From assembly GCF_013839525.1 (NCBI RefSeq), contig NZ_JACDIS010000006.1, positions 186,001 through 250,000 of the forward strand: 64,000 bases of DNA, in the 5' to 3' direction. The notes below the pieces were generated by a model that made no database searches, was not told where the DNA came from, and worked only from the letters and a program-made list of their open reading frames with translations. The position numbers and the translations under genes were made by a program. Position 1 is the stretch's first letter. Each line of letters starts with the position of its first letter. Origin of the DNA: Chthonobacter rhizosphaerae (lineage in GTDB: Bacteria; Pseudomonadota; Alphaproteobacteria; Rhizobiales; Pleomorphomonadaceae). Below are positions 19,856 to 29,487 of this stretch, in pieces.

Positions 19856-20208
19856 GCCACTCCTCGGCGTCAGAAATGCCGGCGCAGGCGCCGGCCGGGC
19901 AGGCGCCCTCGGCTGCTGCAAATCGATACTCTCGGGGATCGTTACATCCCGGCTCGCCCGTTGGCTACACCGGAACGCCGAATTTTGCGTTCCCGCGAAC
20001 CTCCACCTTCGTCAGGGTGAAGGGCCCATGACCGCGGGACGACCTCATATGGGCAGCTCTCCGGACAATTCAAAGGGGCGATTGGTCGCCGCCTCCGACA
20101 GGTCCGAGAGAGCCGACTCGGCCGTCGCCTTGGCCGTTCCCCGGAACGGAAACCGGCCGGGGAGCACCCTCCCCGGCCGGTCGCCCGTCGTTCGGTCGGT
20201 CGTCGGGA
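19856..20208. other. tig-clpP intergenic region
   Basis: The 353-bp gap holds the tig terminator at 20153-20180 and the clpP promoter region, including an interrupted palindrome CGGGGATCGTTACATCCCGG at about 19933-19952. No coding frame was supported. Confidence 0.45.
20153..20180 (-). terminator. Terminator hairpin after tig
   Basis: A perfect 12-bp GC stem (CCGGCCGGGGAG with CTCCCCGGCCGG) and a four-base loop lies 29 bp after the tig stop. On the minus strand it is followed by TTTCCGTT, so the U tract is weak. Confidence 0.7.
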
Positions 20209-21564
20209 TCAGGCCGCGGCGGCCTCGTCCTCGTCGTCCTTGAAGAGCTCTTCCTTGGTGACGGTCTTGTCCTCGACCTTCACCTGGCCGAGCAGGTAGT
20301 CCACCACCTTCTCCTCGAACACCGGCGCCTGGAGCGAGGCGAGCGCCTGCGGGTCCTTGCGGTAGTATTCGAACACCTGGCGCTCCTGGCCCGGGAACTG
20401 GCGGGCGCGCTCCACGAGGGCGCGCTGGATCTCGGGCTCGGTCACCTGGATCTTGTTCTCCTCGCCGATCTTGGAGAGGACGAGGCCCAGGCGCACGCGG
20501 CGCTCGGCGATCTTGGTGTACTCCTCGCGCGCCTTCTCCTCGGTCGTGCCTTCGTCCTCGAAGGACTTGCCGGTGCGCTCCAGTTCGCCCGTCACCTGAC
20601 GCCAGATGATGTCGAACTCCTGGCCGACCAGGGTCGGCGGCAGGTCGAAGGAATACTGCTTGTCCAGCTGGTCGAGCAGCTGGCGCTTCACCTTCTGGCG
20701 GGTCTGCGCGCCGTACTGCGATTCGACCTGCGCCTTCACGGCCGCCTTGAGGGCGTCCAGGCTGTCGAGGCCGAGCGTCTTCGCCCAGTCGTCGTCGAGC
20801 TTCACCTCGCCGGGGGCGGCGATCTCGAACACCTCGATGTCGAAGGTGGCCGGCTTGCCGGACAGGTTCGGAGCCGGATAGTCCTCCGGGAAGGTCACCT
20901 CGATGACCTTGGTGTCGCCGACCTTGAGGCCGACGAGCTGTTCCTCGAAGCCCGGGATGAAGCGCTTCTGGCCGAGGAACACGTAGGCCCGGTCGTCGGC
21001 GCCGCCCTCGAAGGGCTCGCCGTCGATCTTGCCGAGATAGGAGATCTGCACCCGGTCGCCTTCGGCGGCGGCGGCGTCGGACTCGCGCGGCTCGTAGGAG
21101 CGGGAGCCCTCGGCGATCTGCGTCAGGCGCTCCTGGATCTCCTCGTCGGTCACCTCGACCACCGGGCGCTCGATGCTGACGCCATCCACCGGCTGCACGT
21201 CGAAGCTCGGGATCACCTCGTAGGAGAGCGTGAAGGCGAGGTCGGCGTCGCCGTCCAGGACCTTCTCGGCCTCGGCGTCGGCGAGGTCCACCTTCGGCTG
21301 CACGGCGGACTTCTCGTTCCGCTCCTCGACCGCCTTGGAGGTCGTCTCGCCGATGACGGTGTTGACGATCTCGGCCATGGCGGACTTGCCGTACATCTTC
21401 TTCAGATGCGTCATCGGCACCTTGCCCGGCCGGAAGCCGCGGATCTGCACGCGGCCCTTCAGGTCGTTGAGGTAGGTATCGAGGCGGCTGGCCAGTTCCG
21501 TCGCCGGAACGACGATCTTGAGCTCGCGCTTCAGCCCTTCGACGGCGGTTTCGTGCACCTGCAT
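20209..21564 (-). CDS. tig: Trigger factor, ribosome-associated chaperone
   Basis: The 451-residue protein has the N-terminal ribosome-binding domain with the signature GFRPGKVP, a central FKBP-type prolyl isomerase domain (EGDRVQISYLGKIDGEPFEGG ... FIPGFEEQLVGLK), and the helical C-terminal chaperone arms. It meets nascent chains at the ribosome exit. The ATG at 21564 (MQVHETAVEGLKREL) gives the normal start. An acidic and alanine-rich tail (DDEDEAAAA) ends the protein. Confidence 0.97.
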   Translation of the reverse strand: MQVHETAVEGLKRELKIVVPATELASRLDTYLNDLKGRVQIRGFRPGKVPMTHLKKMYGKSAMAEIVNTVIGETTSKAVEERNEKSAVQPKVDLADAEAEKVLDGDADLAFTLSYEVIPSFDVQPVDGVSIERPVVEVTDEEIQERLTQIAEGSRSYEPRESDAAAAEGDRVQISYLGKIDGEPFEGGADDRAYVFLGQKRFIPGFEEQLVGLKVGDTKVIEVTFPEDYPAPNLSGKPATFDIEVFEIAAPGEVKLDDDWAKTLGLDSLDALKAAVKAQVESQYGAQTRQKVKRQLLDQLDKQYSFDLPPTLVGQEFDIIWRQVTGELERTGKSFEDEGTTEEKAREEYTKIAERRVRLGLVLSKIGEENKIQVTEPEIQRALVERARQFPGQERQVFEYYRKDPQALASLQAPVFEEKVVDYLLGQVKVEDKTVTKEELFKDDEDEAAAA

Positions 21565-21780
21565 GGGTCGGTCTTTCGTCCCTGTCCTTCGAATCGATCT
21601 GTCCCGAGGCCCCTCGGCCCACGGGAAAGGCCGTATCGAGCATCGTCCTTGCGCCCCGGCGCCGGTTGCCGCTTCCGCGGCCGGCAGCGGCCGGCGCGAA
21701 AGCCCGGTCTCACCCGGCGGTCGGCGAGCTCGGCGGGACGGTTGGCCGGCGATACGATCCCAAGATGGATCCTGCCGATC

Positions 21781-21865
21781 TGGTGCGGGCGGAGGGACTT
21801 GAACCCCCACGGCTTTCGCCAACGGAACCTAAATCCGTCGTGTCTACCAGTTCCACCACGCCCGC
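21781..21865 (-). tRNA. tRNA-Leu (UAG)
   Basis: On the minus strand a class II tRNA begins GCGGGCGTGGTGGAACTGG and ends GCCCGCACCA. The anticodon loop TTTAGGT inside ACGGA/TCCGT gives anticodon TAG (leucine). A long variable arm (GTTGGCGAAAGCC) and the T-loop GGTTCAAGTCC are present, with CCA encoded at 21781-21783. It lies directly upstream of tig. Confidence 0.97.
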
Positions 21866-21983
21866 CCGCCAAAGAGCACGCTCGCTTCGCGGCCGGGGCC
21901 CGAGGCGGCGTCTCTATATCACCGCGTTCTCTGGGGAGAAAGCGAAAAGGCGGCTCTGTTCCGGCTTCTCTCGGGCGCTTCCC

Positions 21984-23498
21984 TCAGGCGTCCGGCGGCG
22001 GCGGAAGGCCGGCGGCGAGCACCGGCCGGAGCGCCTCGACCAGATCGTCCGCGATCGCGCCGGGGCCGGCGTGCCGGCCCGTCTCGCCGTGCAGCCACAC
22101 GCCCATGGCCGCCGCCTGGAACGGCGCGACCCCGCGGGCGAGAAATCCGGCGACGATTCCAGCGAGGACGTCGCCCGATCCGGCGGTCGCCAGGTGCGGC
22201 GGCGCGTTCTCGTTGATGGCCCCGCGCCCGTCCGGCGCGGCGATCACCGTGTCCGGCCCCTTGAGGACCACCACCGCCCCGCTCGCCGCCGCGGCGGCGC
22301 GCGCCCGCTCCAGCCGCGACCCGGACGCGTCGGGGAAGAGACGCGCGAACTCGCCCTCGTGCGGCGTCATGACGGCGGGCGCCGGGCGGGCCTTCAGGGC
22401 CGCGAAGGCCGCCTCCCGGTCGGAGCGGGCGATCAGCGTCAGCGCGTCCGCGTCGAGCACCAGGGCCGGCGCGTGGCCGATCATGTGGTCGACCGCCTCG
22501 CCCCGGTCGCCGTCGAGGCCGAAGCCGGGGCCGATCACCACGGCGCGCAACCGCCCGTCGGCGGCGATCGCCCGGAGGTCCGCCGCCGTGTCGGCGGGCT
22601 TCACCACCAGCGCGGCCCTGTAGGCGGCCACAGTGGCGACGGCGTCGGTCGGGGCCGCCACGGTGACGATCCCCGCCCCGGCCCGCAGCGCCGCGACGGC
22701 GGCCAACCGGGCCGCCCCCGAGGCCTGCACCGGGCCGGACGCCACGAGAACCGCGCCGCGCGAATACTTGTGGAGGTCGGCGACCGACTCCGGCCAGGCC
22801 GCGCGCCAGAGCCCCGGCCCGTTGGCGATCGTGGCCGGCGCGATGGCGCCGAGCACGGACGGCTCGATCCCGATGTCCGCCACCTTCACGAGCCCCGCGT
22901 GGAGCCGCCCCGGCAGCAGGAGGTGACCCGGCTTGCGGCGGAAGAAGGTCACCGACCGCGTCGCCTCCACGGCGACGCCGAGCACCGCGCCGGTCGCCCC
23001 GTCGATCCCGCTCGGCAGATCCACCGCCACCACCACCGCGCCGGCCCGGCGTGCGCGGTTGATCGCGGCCACCAGGTCGGCCGCCGCCCCGTCCAGCGGC
23101 CGGGCGAGGCCGGCGCCGAACAGCGCGTCCACGATCACCGTCGCCTTGGCGAGCACGTCCGGATGCGCCGGCTCCACCTCGCCCCGGAAGAGGCCGGCCG
23201 CCCAGGCGGCGTCGCCCTTCAGCGCCGCCCTGTCCCCGAGAAGCCCCAGCCGCACGATGAACCCGCGCTGGGCGAGCACGCGGGCGACCACGAAGCCGTC
23301 GCCGCCGTTGTTCCCCGGCCCGCACACCACGGCCACGCGCGTGCCCTGCGCGTGGCGCGCGGAGATGTCGTCCGCCACCGCGTAGCCGGCATGCTCCATC
23401 AGGACGGTGCCGGGCGTCCCGGCCTCGATCGTCAGCCGGTCCGCCCGGGCCATCTCGGCCGGAGAGAGCAGCGCGGCGCCTTCGTCGTCGAATCGCAT
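21984..23498 (-). CDS. nnrD: Bifunctional NAD(P)HX epimerase/dehydratase
   Basis: The 504-residue protein fuses two repair enzymes. The N-terminal YjeF_N epimerase (about residues 10-215) has VVCGPGNNGGDGFVVAR and VDLPSGIDGATG. The C-terminal ADP-dependent dehydratase (about 225-500) has the ribokinase-like VMTPHEGEFARLF, VVLKGPDTVIAAPDG and GSGDVLAGIVAGFLARG motifs. Together they convert damaged hydrated NAD(P)H back to the cofactor. GGAG precedes the ATG at 23498. It runs away from the divergent glnB-glnA operon. Confidence 0.95.
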   Translation of the reverse strand: MRFDDEGAALLSPAEMARADRLTIEAGTPGTVLMEHAGYAVADDISARHAQGTRVAVVCGPGNNGGDGFVVARVLAQRGFIVRLGLLGDRAALKGDAAWAAGLFRGEVEPAHPDVLAKATVIVDALFGAGLARPLDGAAADLVAAINRARRAGAVVVAVDLPSGIDGATGAVLGVAVEATRSVTFFRRKPGHLLLPGRLHAGLVKVADIGIEPSVLGAIAPATIANGPGLWRAAWPESVADLHKYSRGAVLVASGPVQASGAARLAAVAALRAGAGIVTVAAPTDAVATVAAYRAALVVKPADTAADLRAIAADGRLRAVVIGPGFGLDGDRGEAVDHMIGHAPALVLDADALTLIARSDREAAFAALKARPAPAVMTPHEGEFARLFPDASGSRLERARAAAAASGAVVVLKGPDTVIAAPDGRGAINENAPPHLATAGSGDVLAGIVAGFLARGVAPFQAAAMGVWLHGETGRHAGPGAIADDLVEALRPVLAAGLPPPPDA

Positions 23499-24258
<760 letters not shown>

Positions 24259-24357
24259 CGGCGCCGCGCGCGCCTGCCCGGATTACCCGTTTCACCGCAG
24301 CCCGGGCGCGCCCGGACGCGGTCCAGAAAAGTTCAAGAAGTCTGAAAGGAAGGGCCT

Positions 24358-25767
24358 ATGACCACTGCTGCCGACGTGTTGAAGAGGATCAAGGACAACG
24401 ACATCAAATACGTCGACCTGCGCTTCACCGACCCGCGCGGAAAGCTGCAGCACGTCACGTTCGACGTGTCGCTCGTTGACGAGGACATGTTCGCCGAAGG
24501 CACCGCCTTCGACGGCTCCTCGATCGCCGGCTGGAAGGCGATCAACGAGTCCGACATGACGCTGATCCCGGACGCGAGCACCGCTCACGTCGATCCCTTC
24601 TTCGCCCAGTCGACCCTCGCGATCTTCTGCGACGTCATCGACCCGATCTCCGGCGAGCCCTACAACCGCGACCCGCGCTCGATCGCCAAGAAGGCGGAGG
24701 CCTACGTGGCCACCCTCGGCATCGGCGACAAGGTGTTCTTCGGTCCGGAAGCCGAGTTCTTCGTGTTCGACGACGTGAAGTTCGCCGCCGAGCCCTACCA
24801 CACCGGCTTCAAGATCGACTCCGCCGAGCTGCCGATCAACTCCTACACGGACTACGAGTCGGGCAACCTCGGCCACCGCGTCCGCAAGAAGGGCGGCTAC
24901 TTCCCGGTCCCGCCGGTGGACAGCCTGCAGGACATCCGCTCGGAGATGCTCTCGGTCATGGCCGAGATGGGCGTCGCCGTCGAGAAGCACCACCACGAGG
25001 TGGCGTCGGCCCAGCATGAGCTCGGCCTGAAGTTCCAGACGCTGACCACCGTCGCCGACCACCTGCAGATCTACAAGTACGTGATCCATCAGGTGGCCAA
25101 CGCCTACGGCAAGTCGGCCACCTTCATGCCGAAGCCGATCTTCGGCGACAACGGCTCGGGCATGCACGTGCACCAGTCGATCTGGAAGGAAGGCAAGCCC
25201 GTCTTCGCCGGCAACCAGTACGCCGACCTTTCGGAGACCTGCCTCTACTACATCGGCGGCATCCTGAAGCACGCCAAGGCGATCAACGCCCTCACCAACC
25301 CGTCGACCAACAGCTACAAGCGCCTGGTCCCGGGCTACGAGGCCCCGGTGCTGCTTGCCTACTCGGCCCGCAACCGCTCGGCCTCGGTGCGCATCCCGTA
25401 CACCACCAACCCGAAGGCCAAGCGCCTGGAAGTCCGCTTCCCGGACCCGACCGCCAACCCGTACCTGGCGTTCTCCTCGATGCTGCTCGCCGGCCTCGAC
25501 GGCATCAAGAACAAGATCCACCCGGGCGACGCGGCCGACAAGAACCTCTACGACCTGCCGCCGGAAGAGCTGAAGGCCATTCCGACCGTCTGCGGCTCGC
25601 TGCGTGAGGCCCTGGCGTCCCTCGACGCCGACCGCGACTTCCTGAAGGCCGGCGGCGTGTTCGACGACGACTTCATCGACAGCTGGATCGAGCTGAAGAT
25701 GGAGGAGAACATGCGCTACGAGATGACCCCGCACCCGGTCGAGTTCGACATGTACTACTCGGTCTGA
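24358..25767 (+). CDS. glnA: Type I glutamine synthetase
   Basis: The 469-residue enzyme makes glutamine from glutamate, ammonia and ATP. It has the beta-grasp domain with FDGSSIAGW, the metal-binding [14 protein letters not shown], the ATP-binding [16 protein letters not shown], and [10 protein letters not shown]. The adenylylation tyrosine lies in [10 protein letters not shown] near residue 398, so activity should be tuned by GlnE. It forms an operon with glnB. Confidence 0.97.
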   Translation: MTTAADVLKRIKDNDIKYVDLRFTDPRGKLQHVTFDVSLVDEDMFAEGTAFDGSSIAGWKAINESDMTLIPDASTAHVDPFFAQSTLAIFCDVIDPISGEPYNRDPRSIAKKAEAYVATLGIGDKVFFGPEAEFFVFDDVKFAAEPYHTGFKIDSAELPINSYTDYESGNLGHRVRKKGGYFPVPPVDSLQDIRSEMLSVMAEMGVAVEKHHHEVASAQHELGLKFQTLTTVADHLQIYKYVIHQVANAYGKSATFMPKPIFGDNGSGMHVHQSIWKEGKPVFAGNQYADLSETCLYYIGGILKHAKAINALTNPSTNSYKRLVPGYEAPVLLAYSARNRSASVRIPYTTNPKAKRLEVRFPDPTANPYLAFSSMLLAGLDGIKNKIHPGDAADKNLYDLPPEELKAIPTVCGSLREALASLDADRDFLKAGGVFDDDFIDSWIELKMEENMRYEMTPHPVEFDMYYSV

Positions 25768-25809
25768 TCGGGCGGCCGGCTTCGGCCGGCATCCCATCGG
25801 CTCCAACGG

Positions 25810-25835
25810 ACGGGGCGGCCTTCGGGCCGCCCCGT
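25810..25835 (+). terminator. Terminator after glnA
   Basis: An 11-bp perfect stem (ACGGGGCGGCC with GGCCGCCCCGT) closed by a TTCG tetraloop lies 43 bp after the glnA stop and is followed by TGCGTT. Confidence 0.75.
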
Positions 25836-26049
25836 TGCGTTCCTGCGCCCGGAAACGCCGGCTTTCGGCCGCCTCGACCCGGCGCCGGGCCGCCGAACCG
25901 GCGCCCGTCCACCCCTCCGTACATGTCCCATCCGCGTCCGTCCGGATCGGATGAGAGCGGCGCGCGGGGTCGTACATGGTCCGAAGCCGGCTCCCTTCCC
26001 GACGCCGGCGATGACGGCCGGCCTCTCGGGCCGCCGCATGGAGGACGCC

Positions 26050-26886
26050 ATGTACAAGGATCTCCTCATCCCGTTCAGCACCTTCCCGGATCCGGTTCCG
26101 GAGGCTTCCGCCCGCGCCGCGGTGCGCTTCGCCAAGCGGATCGGCGCCGGGATCTCGGCGGTCTCGTTCGACCTGGAGTTCCACCCGCCGGCGAACGCGA
26201 TCGCCAACATGCTGCTCGACCTGCCGGGCATGGTGGCGACCGCCACCGAGCGCGCCAAGGCGAACGCGATCTCGGCCGACCGGGCCTTCGAAGCCGCGTG
26301 CCGGGAGACGGGCGTCACCGGCGACGTCCGGACCTTCCGGTGCGAGGAGTCCCGCGTCACCGGCTTCGTCACCGAACTCGCCCGGCTTCGCGACCTGACC
26401 ATCATGGCGGCCCTGGAGACCGGCGTTCAGCAGCAGTATGTGGCGGAGAGCGTCATCTTCGGGTCGGGCCGGCCGGTGCTGCTCCTGCCCGCCGCCGCCA
26501 CGGACGTGCCGCTGAAGACCGTCGCGGTCGCGTGGGACTGGTCGATGCCCGCCGCCCGGTCGCTCGCCGACGCGCTGCCGATCCTCCGGATGGCCGACGA
26601 GGTCCGCGTCTTCACCGTGGGCGACGAGAAGGACCTGCCGTCGTCGCGGGGCTTCGACGACCTGAAGCGCCACCTGGGTCTCCACGAGGTGGAGGCGGTC
26701 TGCGAAGTCGTGGACGGCGGCCGCCGGCCGATCGGCGACACCCTGGCGGACTATGCGGCCACCCGCGGCGTCGACCTCCTGGTGATGGGCGCCTTCGCGC
26801 ATTCCCGGATGCGCGACTTCATCCTCGGCGGCGCGACCCGCAGCGTGGTGGCCGCCCCGCCGGTGCCGGTCCTCCTGTCGCACTGA
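26050..26886 (+). CDS. Tandem universal stress protein
   Basis: The 278-residue protein has two UspA-like alpha/beta folds. The second half ends in the ATP-binding-type motif GAFAHSRMRDFILGGATRSVV (G-2x-G-like). The first half has a degenerate motif. It starts MYKDLLIPFSTF at 26050, with GGAGG five bases upstream; an in-frame ATG at 26038 overlaps that site. It is transcribed ahead of phoX but separated from it by 162 bp with a Pho box, so it is probably a single-gene unit. A second member of the family is at 36347. Confidence 0.85.
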   Translation: MYKDLLIPFSTFPDPVPEASARAAVRFAKRIGAGISAVSFDLEFHPPANAIANMLLDLPGMVATATERAKANAISADRAFEAACRETGVTGDVRTFRCEESRVTGFVTELARLRDLTIMAALETGVQQQYVAESVIFGSGRPVLLLPAAATDVPLKTVAVAWDWSMPAARSLADALPILRMADEVRVFTVGDEKDLPSSRGFDDLKRHLGLHEVEAVCEVVDGGRRPIGDTLADYAATRGVDLLVMGAFAHSRMRDFILGGATRSVVAAPPVPVLLSH

Positions 26887-26933
26887 CGCTTGAGGGACGG
26901 GCCGGCGAGCGATCTCGTCGGCCCGTCACACAA

Positions 26934-26951
26934 CTGTCGTCCGGCTGTTAC
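26934..26951 (+). promoter_or_regulatory. Candidate Pho box upstream of phoX
   Basis: CTGTCGT-CCGG-CTGTTAC is a pair of 7-bp direct repeats with 4-bp spacing, close to the PhoB box CTGTCAT-N4-CTGTCA(T/C). CATTAT at 26959-26964 could serve as a -10 element. It is 97 bp before the phoX start, so phosphate starvation control is likely. Confidence 0.55.
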
Positions 26952-27048
26952 GGATCGCCATTATCCACGATGCCGGCGGCCTGCCCCCGGAGGCCGCTCA
27001 CCGCAGTCACGCGGCCGCAGACGCCGCGCAGCAACGTGGAGGCTCGCA

Positions 27049-28950
27049 ATGAGTGACGTCGATCTGTCCAACCTGTCCTGGGACGAGTGGGACGAGCGCA
27101 TCAATCCGCCGCCGGCCGTGACCGATTTCGACCGCGTGGTCGAGACGGCGATCTCCCGCCGCGGCTTCCTCGGCGGTCTCCTGGTGTTCGGCTCCGGCGC
27201 CGCCGCCCTCGGCACCGGCCTCCTGTCGCCCTCCGCCGCCCTCGCCTCCACCAGCCGCTTCGCCTTCAAGCCGATCCCGATCGCGACCGACGGCACCGTC
27301 CACGTGCCGGAAGGCTACACCTGGAAGCCGCTCGCCAAGTGGGGCCAGCCGCTCTTCTCCGGCGTGTCCGACCTCGACCACGCCACGGGCGGCGATCTCG
27401 CCAGCTCGGACAAGGTGTTCGGCGAGAACACCGACGGCATGGAGGCCTTCCTGGTCGGCGGCCGTCAGGTGATCGCCATCAACCACGAGTACGTGAACGA
27501 GAAGGTCAATCTGCCCAAGAACGAGAAGGGCATGCCGACGAGCGCCGACGACGTCGTCAAGCTGCAGAACCTGCAGGGCGTGACCGTCATGGAGATCGCC
27601 GAGGGCGATGACGGCTGGTCGATCGTGCTCGACAGCCCGTACAACCGCCGCATCCACCACCGCACCCCCATGAAGCTGACCGGCCCCGCCGCCGGCCACG
27701 ACCTTGTCAAGACCGACCTCGACCCGACCGGCATGGAGGTGCTCGGCACCCTCAACAACTGCGGCTCGGGGAAGACCCCGTGGGGCACCTATCTGACCTG
27801 CGAGGAGAACTTCAACGGCTACTTCGGCTCCACCGTGGCCGACGCCAAGCTGCCGGGCGACTACAAGCGCTACGGCATCGCGGCCGAGGGCCGTTACGCC
27901 TACGAGAAGTTCGACGAGCGCTTCGACGTCTCCAAGCATCCCAACGAGCCGCGCCGCCACGGCTACGTGGTCGAGATCGATCCGTCCAAGCCGGACTCCA
28001 CCCCGCTGAAGCACACGGCCCTCGGCCGCATCAAGCACGAGAACGCCGCCTGCGTGGTGGCCCGTGACGGCCGCGTGGTCGTCTACATGGGCGACGACGA
28101 GCGCGGCGAGTTCCTCTACCGCTGGGTCTCCAACGGCGTCTACGTGCCGGGCGGCGACACCTCCACCCTGCTCGTCGACGGCACGCTGTCGGTGGCGAAG
28201 TTCGCCGAGGACGGCAACGGCGAGTGGCTGGCGCTGACCCCGGAAAGCACCGGCATGTCGGCGGCCGAGATCGCCGTGTTCACCCGCATGGCCGCGTCGA
28301 AGGTGGGCGCCACGACCATGGACCGTCCGGAGTGGGTCGCGGTCAGCCCGGTCGCGGCCGAAGCCTACTGCTGCCTCACGAACAACAGCCGCCGCGGCAC
28401 CCTGACCGACGACGGCAAGCCGCGCGGCAACGCCGGCGGCGACGTGATGGCGGTCGGAGGCCCGAACCCGCGCGCCAAGAACGAGTACGGCCAGATCGTG
28501 CGCTGGTACCCGGCGGACGAGGACCACACGGCCGGCGGCTTCAAGTGGGACCTCTACGTGATGGCCGGCAACCCGGTCGTCCACAAGGACGCCTACGCGG
28601 GCTCCGGCAACATCAACGAAGGCAACATGTTCAACTCGCCGGACGGGATGATGATCGACTCGACCGGTCTGATCTGGATCCAGACCGACGGCGAGGACAC
28701 CAACGAGGGCGAGTTCGCCGGCCAGGGCAACAACCAGATGCTCGCCGGCGACCCGGCGACCGGCCGCATCGAGCGCTTCCTCACCGGCCCGAAGGGCTCG
28801 GAGGTCACCGGCCTCACCTGGTCGGCCGACCGGCGCACCATGTTCGTCGGCATCCAGCACCCGGACGCGCCGTTCCCGGACGGCGAGGGCAAGCTGCCGC
28901 GCTCGACCGTGATCGCCATCAAGCGCGACGACAACGCCCTCGTCGGCTGA
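27049..28950 (+). CDS. phoX: PhoX family alkaline phosphatase, Tat-exported
   Basis: The 633-residue protein has a Tat signal within about residues 35-75 (SRRGFLGG followed by a hydrophobic stretch and an ALAS cleavage region), then the DUF839/PhoX beta-propeller with WGTYLTCEENFNGYFG, RHGYVVEIDP, HENAACVVARDGRVVVYMGDD and CCLTNNSRRG. PhoX enzymes are calcium- and iron-dependent phosphomonoesterases in the periplasm. The ATG at 27049 is preceded by GTGGAGG. The Tat motif starts unusually far in, after about 37 residues. A Pho box upstream supports the assignment. Confidence 0.9.
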   Translation: MSDVDLSNLSWDEWDERINPPPAVTDFDRVVETAISRRGFLGGLLVFGSGAAALGTGLLSPSAALASTSRFAFKPIPIATDGTVHVPEGYTWKPLAKWGQPLFSGVSDLDHATGGDLASSDKVFGENTDGMEAFLVGGRQVIAINHEYVNEKVNLPKNEKGMPTSADDVVKLQNLQGVTVMEIAEGDDGWSIVLDSPYNRRIHHRTPMKLTGPAAGHDLVKTDLDPTGMEVLGTLNNCGSGKTPWGTYLTCEENFNGYFGSTVADAKLPGDYKRYGIAAEGRYAYEKFDERFDVSKHPNEPRRHGYVVEIDPSKPDSTPLKHTALGRIKHENAACVVARDGRVVVYMGDDERGEFLYRWVSNGVYVPGGDTSTLLVDGTLSVAKFAEDGNGEWLALTPESTGMSAAEIAVFTRMAASKVGATTMDRPEWVAVSPVAAEAYCCLTNNSRRGTLTDDGKPRGNAGGDVMAVGGPNPRAKNEYGQIVRWYPADEDHTAGGFKWDLYVMAGNPVVHKDAYAGSGNINEGNMFNSPDGMMIDSTGLIWIQTDGEDTNEGEFAGQGNNQMLAGDPATGRIERFLTGPKGSEVTGLTWSADRRTMFVGIQHPDAPFPDGEGKLPRSTVIAIKRDDNALVG

Positions 28951-28980
28951 CGCCGCCCGAGGCTGTCCGTTCGGAACAGG

Positions 28981-29008
28981 GGGGCGCGCCGGGCAACCGG
29001 CGCGCCCC
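28981..29008 (+). terminator. Terminator after phoX
   Basis: A perfect 12-bp stem (GGGGCGCGCCGG with CCGGCGCGCCCC) closed by a GCAA tetraloop lies 30 bp after the phoX stop, followed by TGCTCTTT. Confidence 0.8.
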
Positions 29009-29053
29009 TGCTCTTTCGGCGGGATAGTCCCGCTGGCCGCTCCATTTCATAAA

Positions 29054-29346
29054 GCGTCATCCCGGCAAACGCCGAGCCCGGATGGCCACCGCGTCCGTCG
29101 CAGGCATCGCTCTCGGCTTCTCAACAGCGTCATCCCGGCGAACGACGAGCCCGGATGGCCACCGCGTCCGTTGCGGGCATCGCACTCGGCTTCTCAACAG
29201 CGTCATCCCGGCGAACGCCGAGCCCGGATGGCCACCGCGTCCGTCGCGGGCATCGCACTCGGCTTCTCAACAGCGTCATCCCGGCGAACGCCGAGCCCGG
29301 GTGGCCGCCGCGTCCGTCGCAGGCGTCGCACTCGGCTTCTCAACAG
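29054..29346. repeat. Tandem array of four 73-bp repeats
   Basis: Four head-to-tail copies start at 29054, 29127, 29200 and 29273; each is 73 bp, begins GCGTCATCCCGGC and ends CGGCTTCTCAACA. Copies differ by only a few bases. A fifth partial copy beginning at 29346 merges into the palindromic element at 29347. Because 73 is not a multiple of three, spurious reading frames appear through the array in all phases; none looks like a gene. Confidence 0.95.
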
Positions 29347-29447
29347 CGTCATCCCGGCGAACGCCGGGATCCAACCGTCACCGAAATCATCCGAACCGGT
29401 GCGGATGACGCCCCGTCGGTTGGATCCCGGCGTTCGCCGGGATGACG
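29347..29447. repeat. 101-bp inverted-repeat element, copy 1
   Basis: Two 31-bp arms (29347-29377 and 29417-29447) are exact inverted repeats around a 39-bp spacer. Each arm is itself a small hairpin (CCCGGCGAACGCCGGG). The same 31-39-31 layout recurs at 52878-52978. The element has no coding capacity and resembles MITE- or REP-type palindromes widespread in Rhizobiales. Confidence 0.9.
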
Positions 29448-29487
29448 GAATGGAGCCGCGCCCAAAAGCCCCCCCGCCGCCCCCCCC

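Noticed and set aside
29054-29346. 73-bp tandem array considered as a CRISPR array
   Set aside because: Copies are contiguous with no unique spacers.
29082-29445. Overlapping small frames with repeated sequence (HPGERR, RASHSASQ) in the tandem array
   Set aside because: The 73-bp unit shifts frame each copy; the repeats create these frames and nothing suggests translation.
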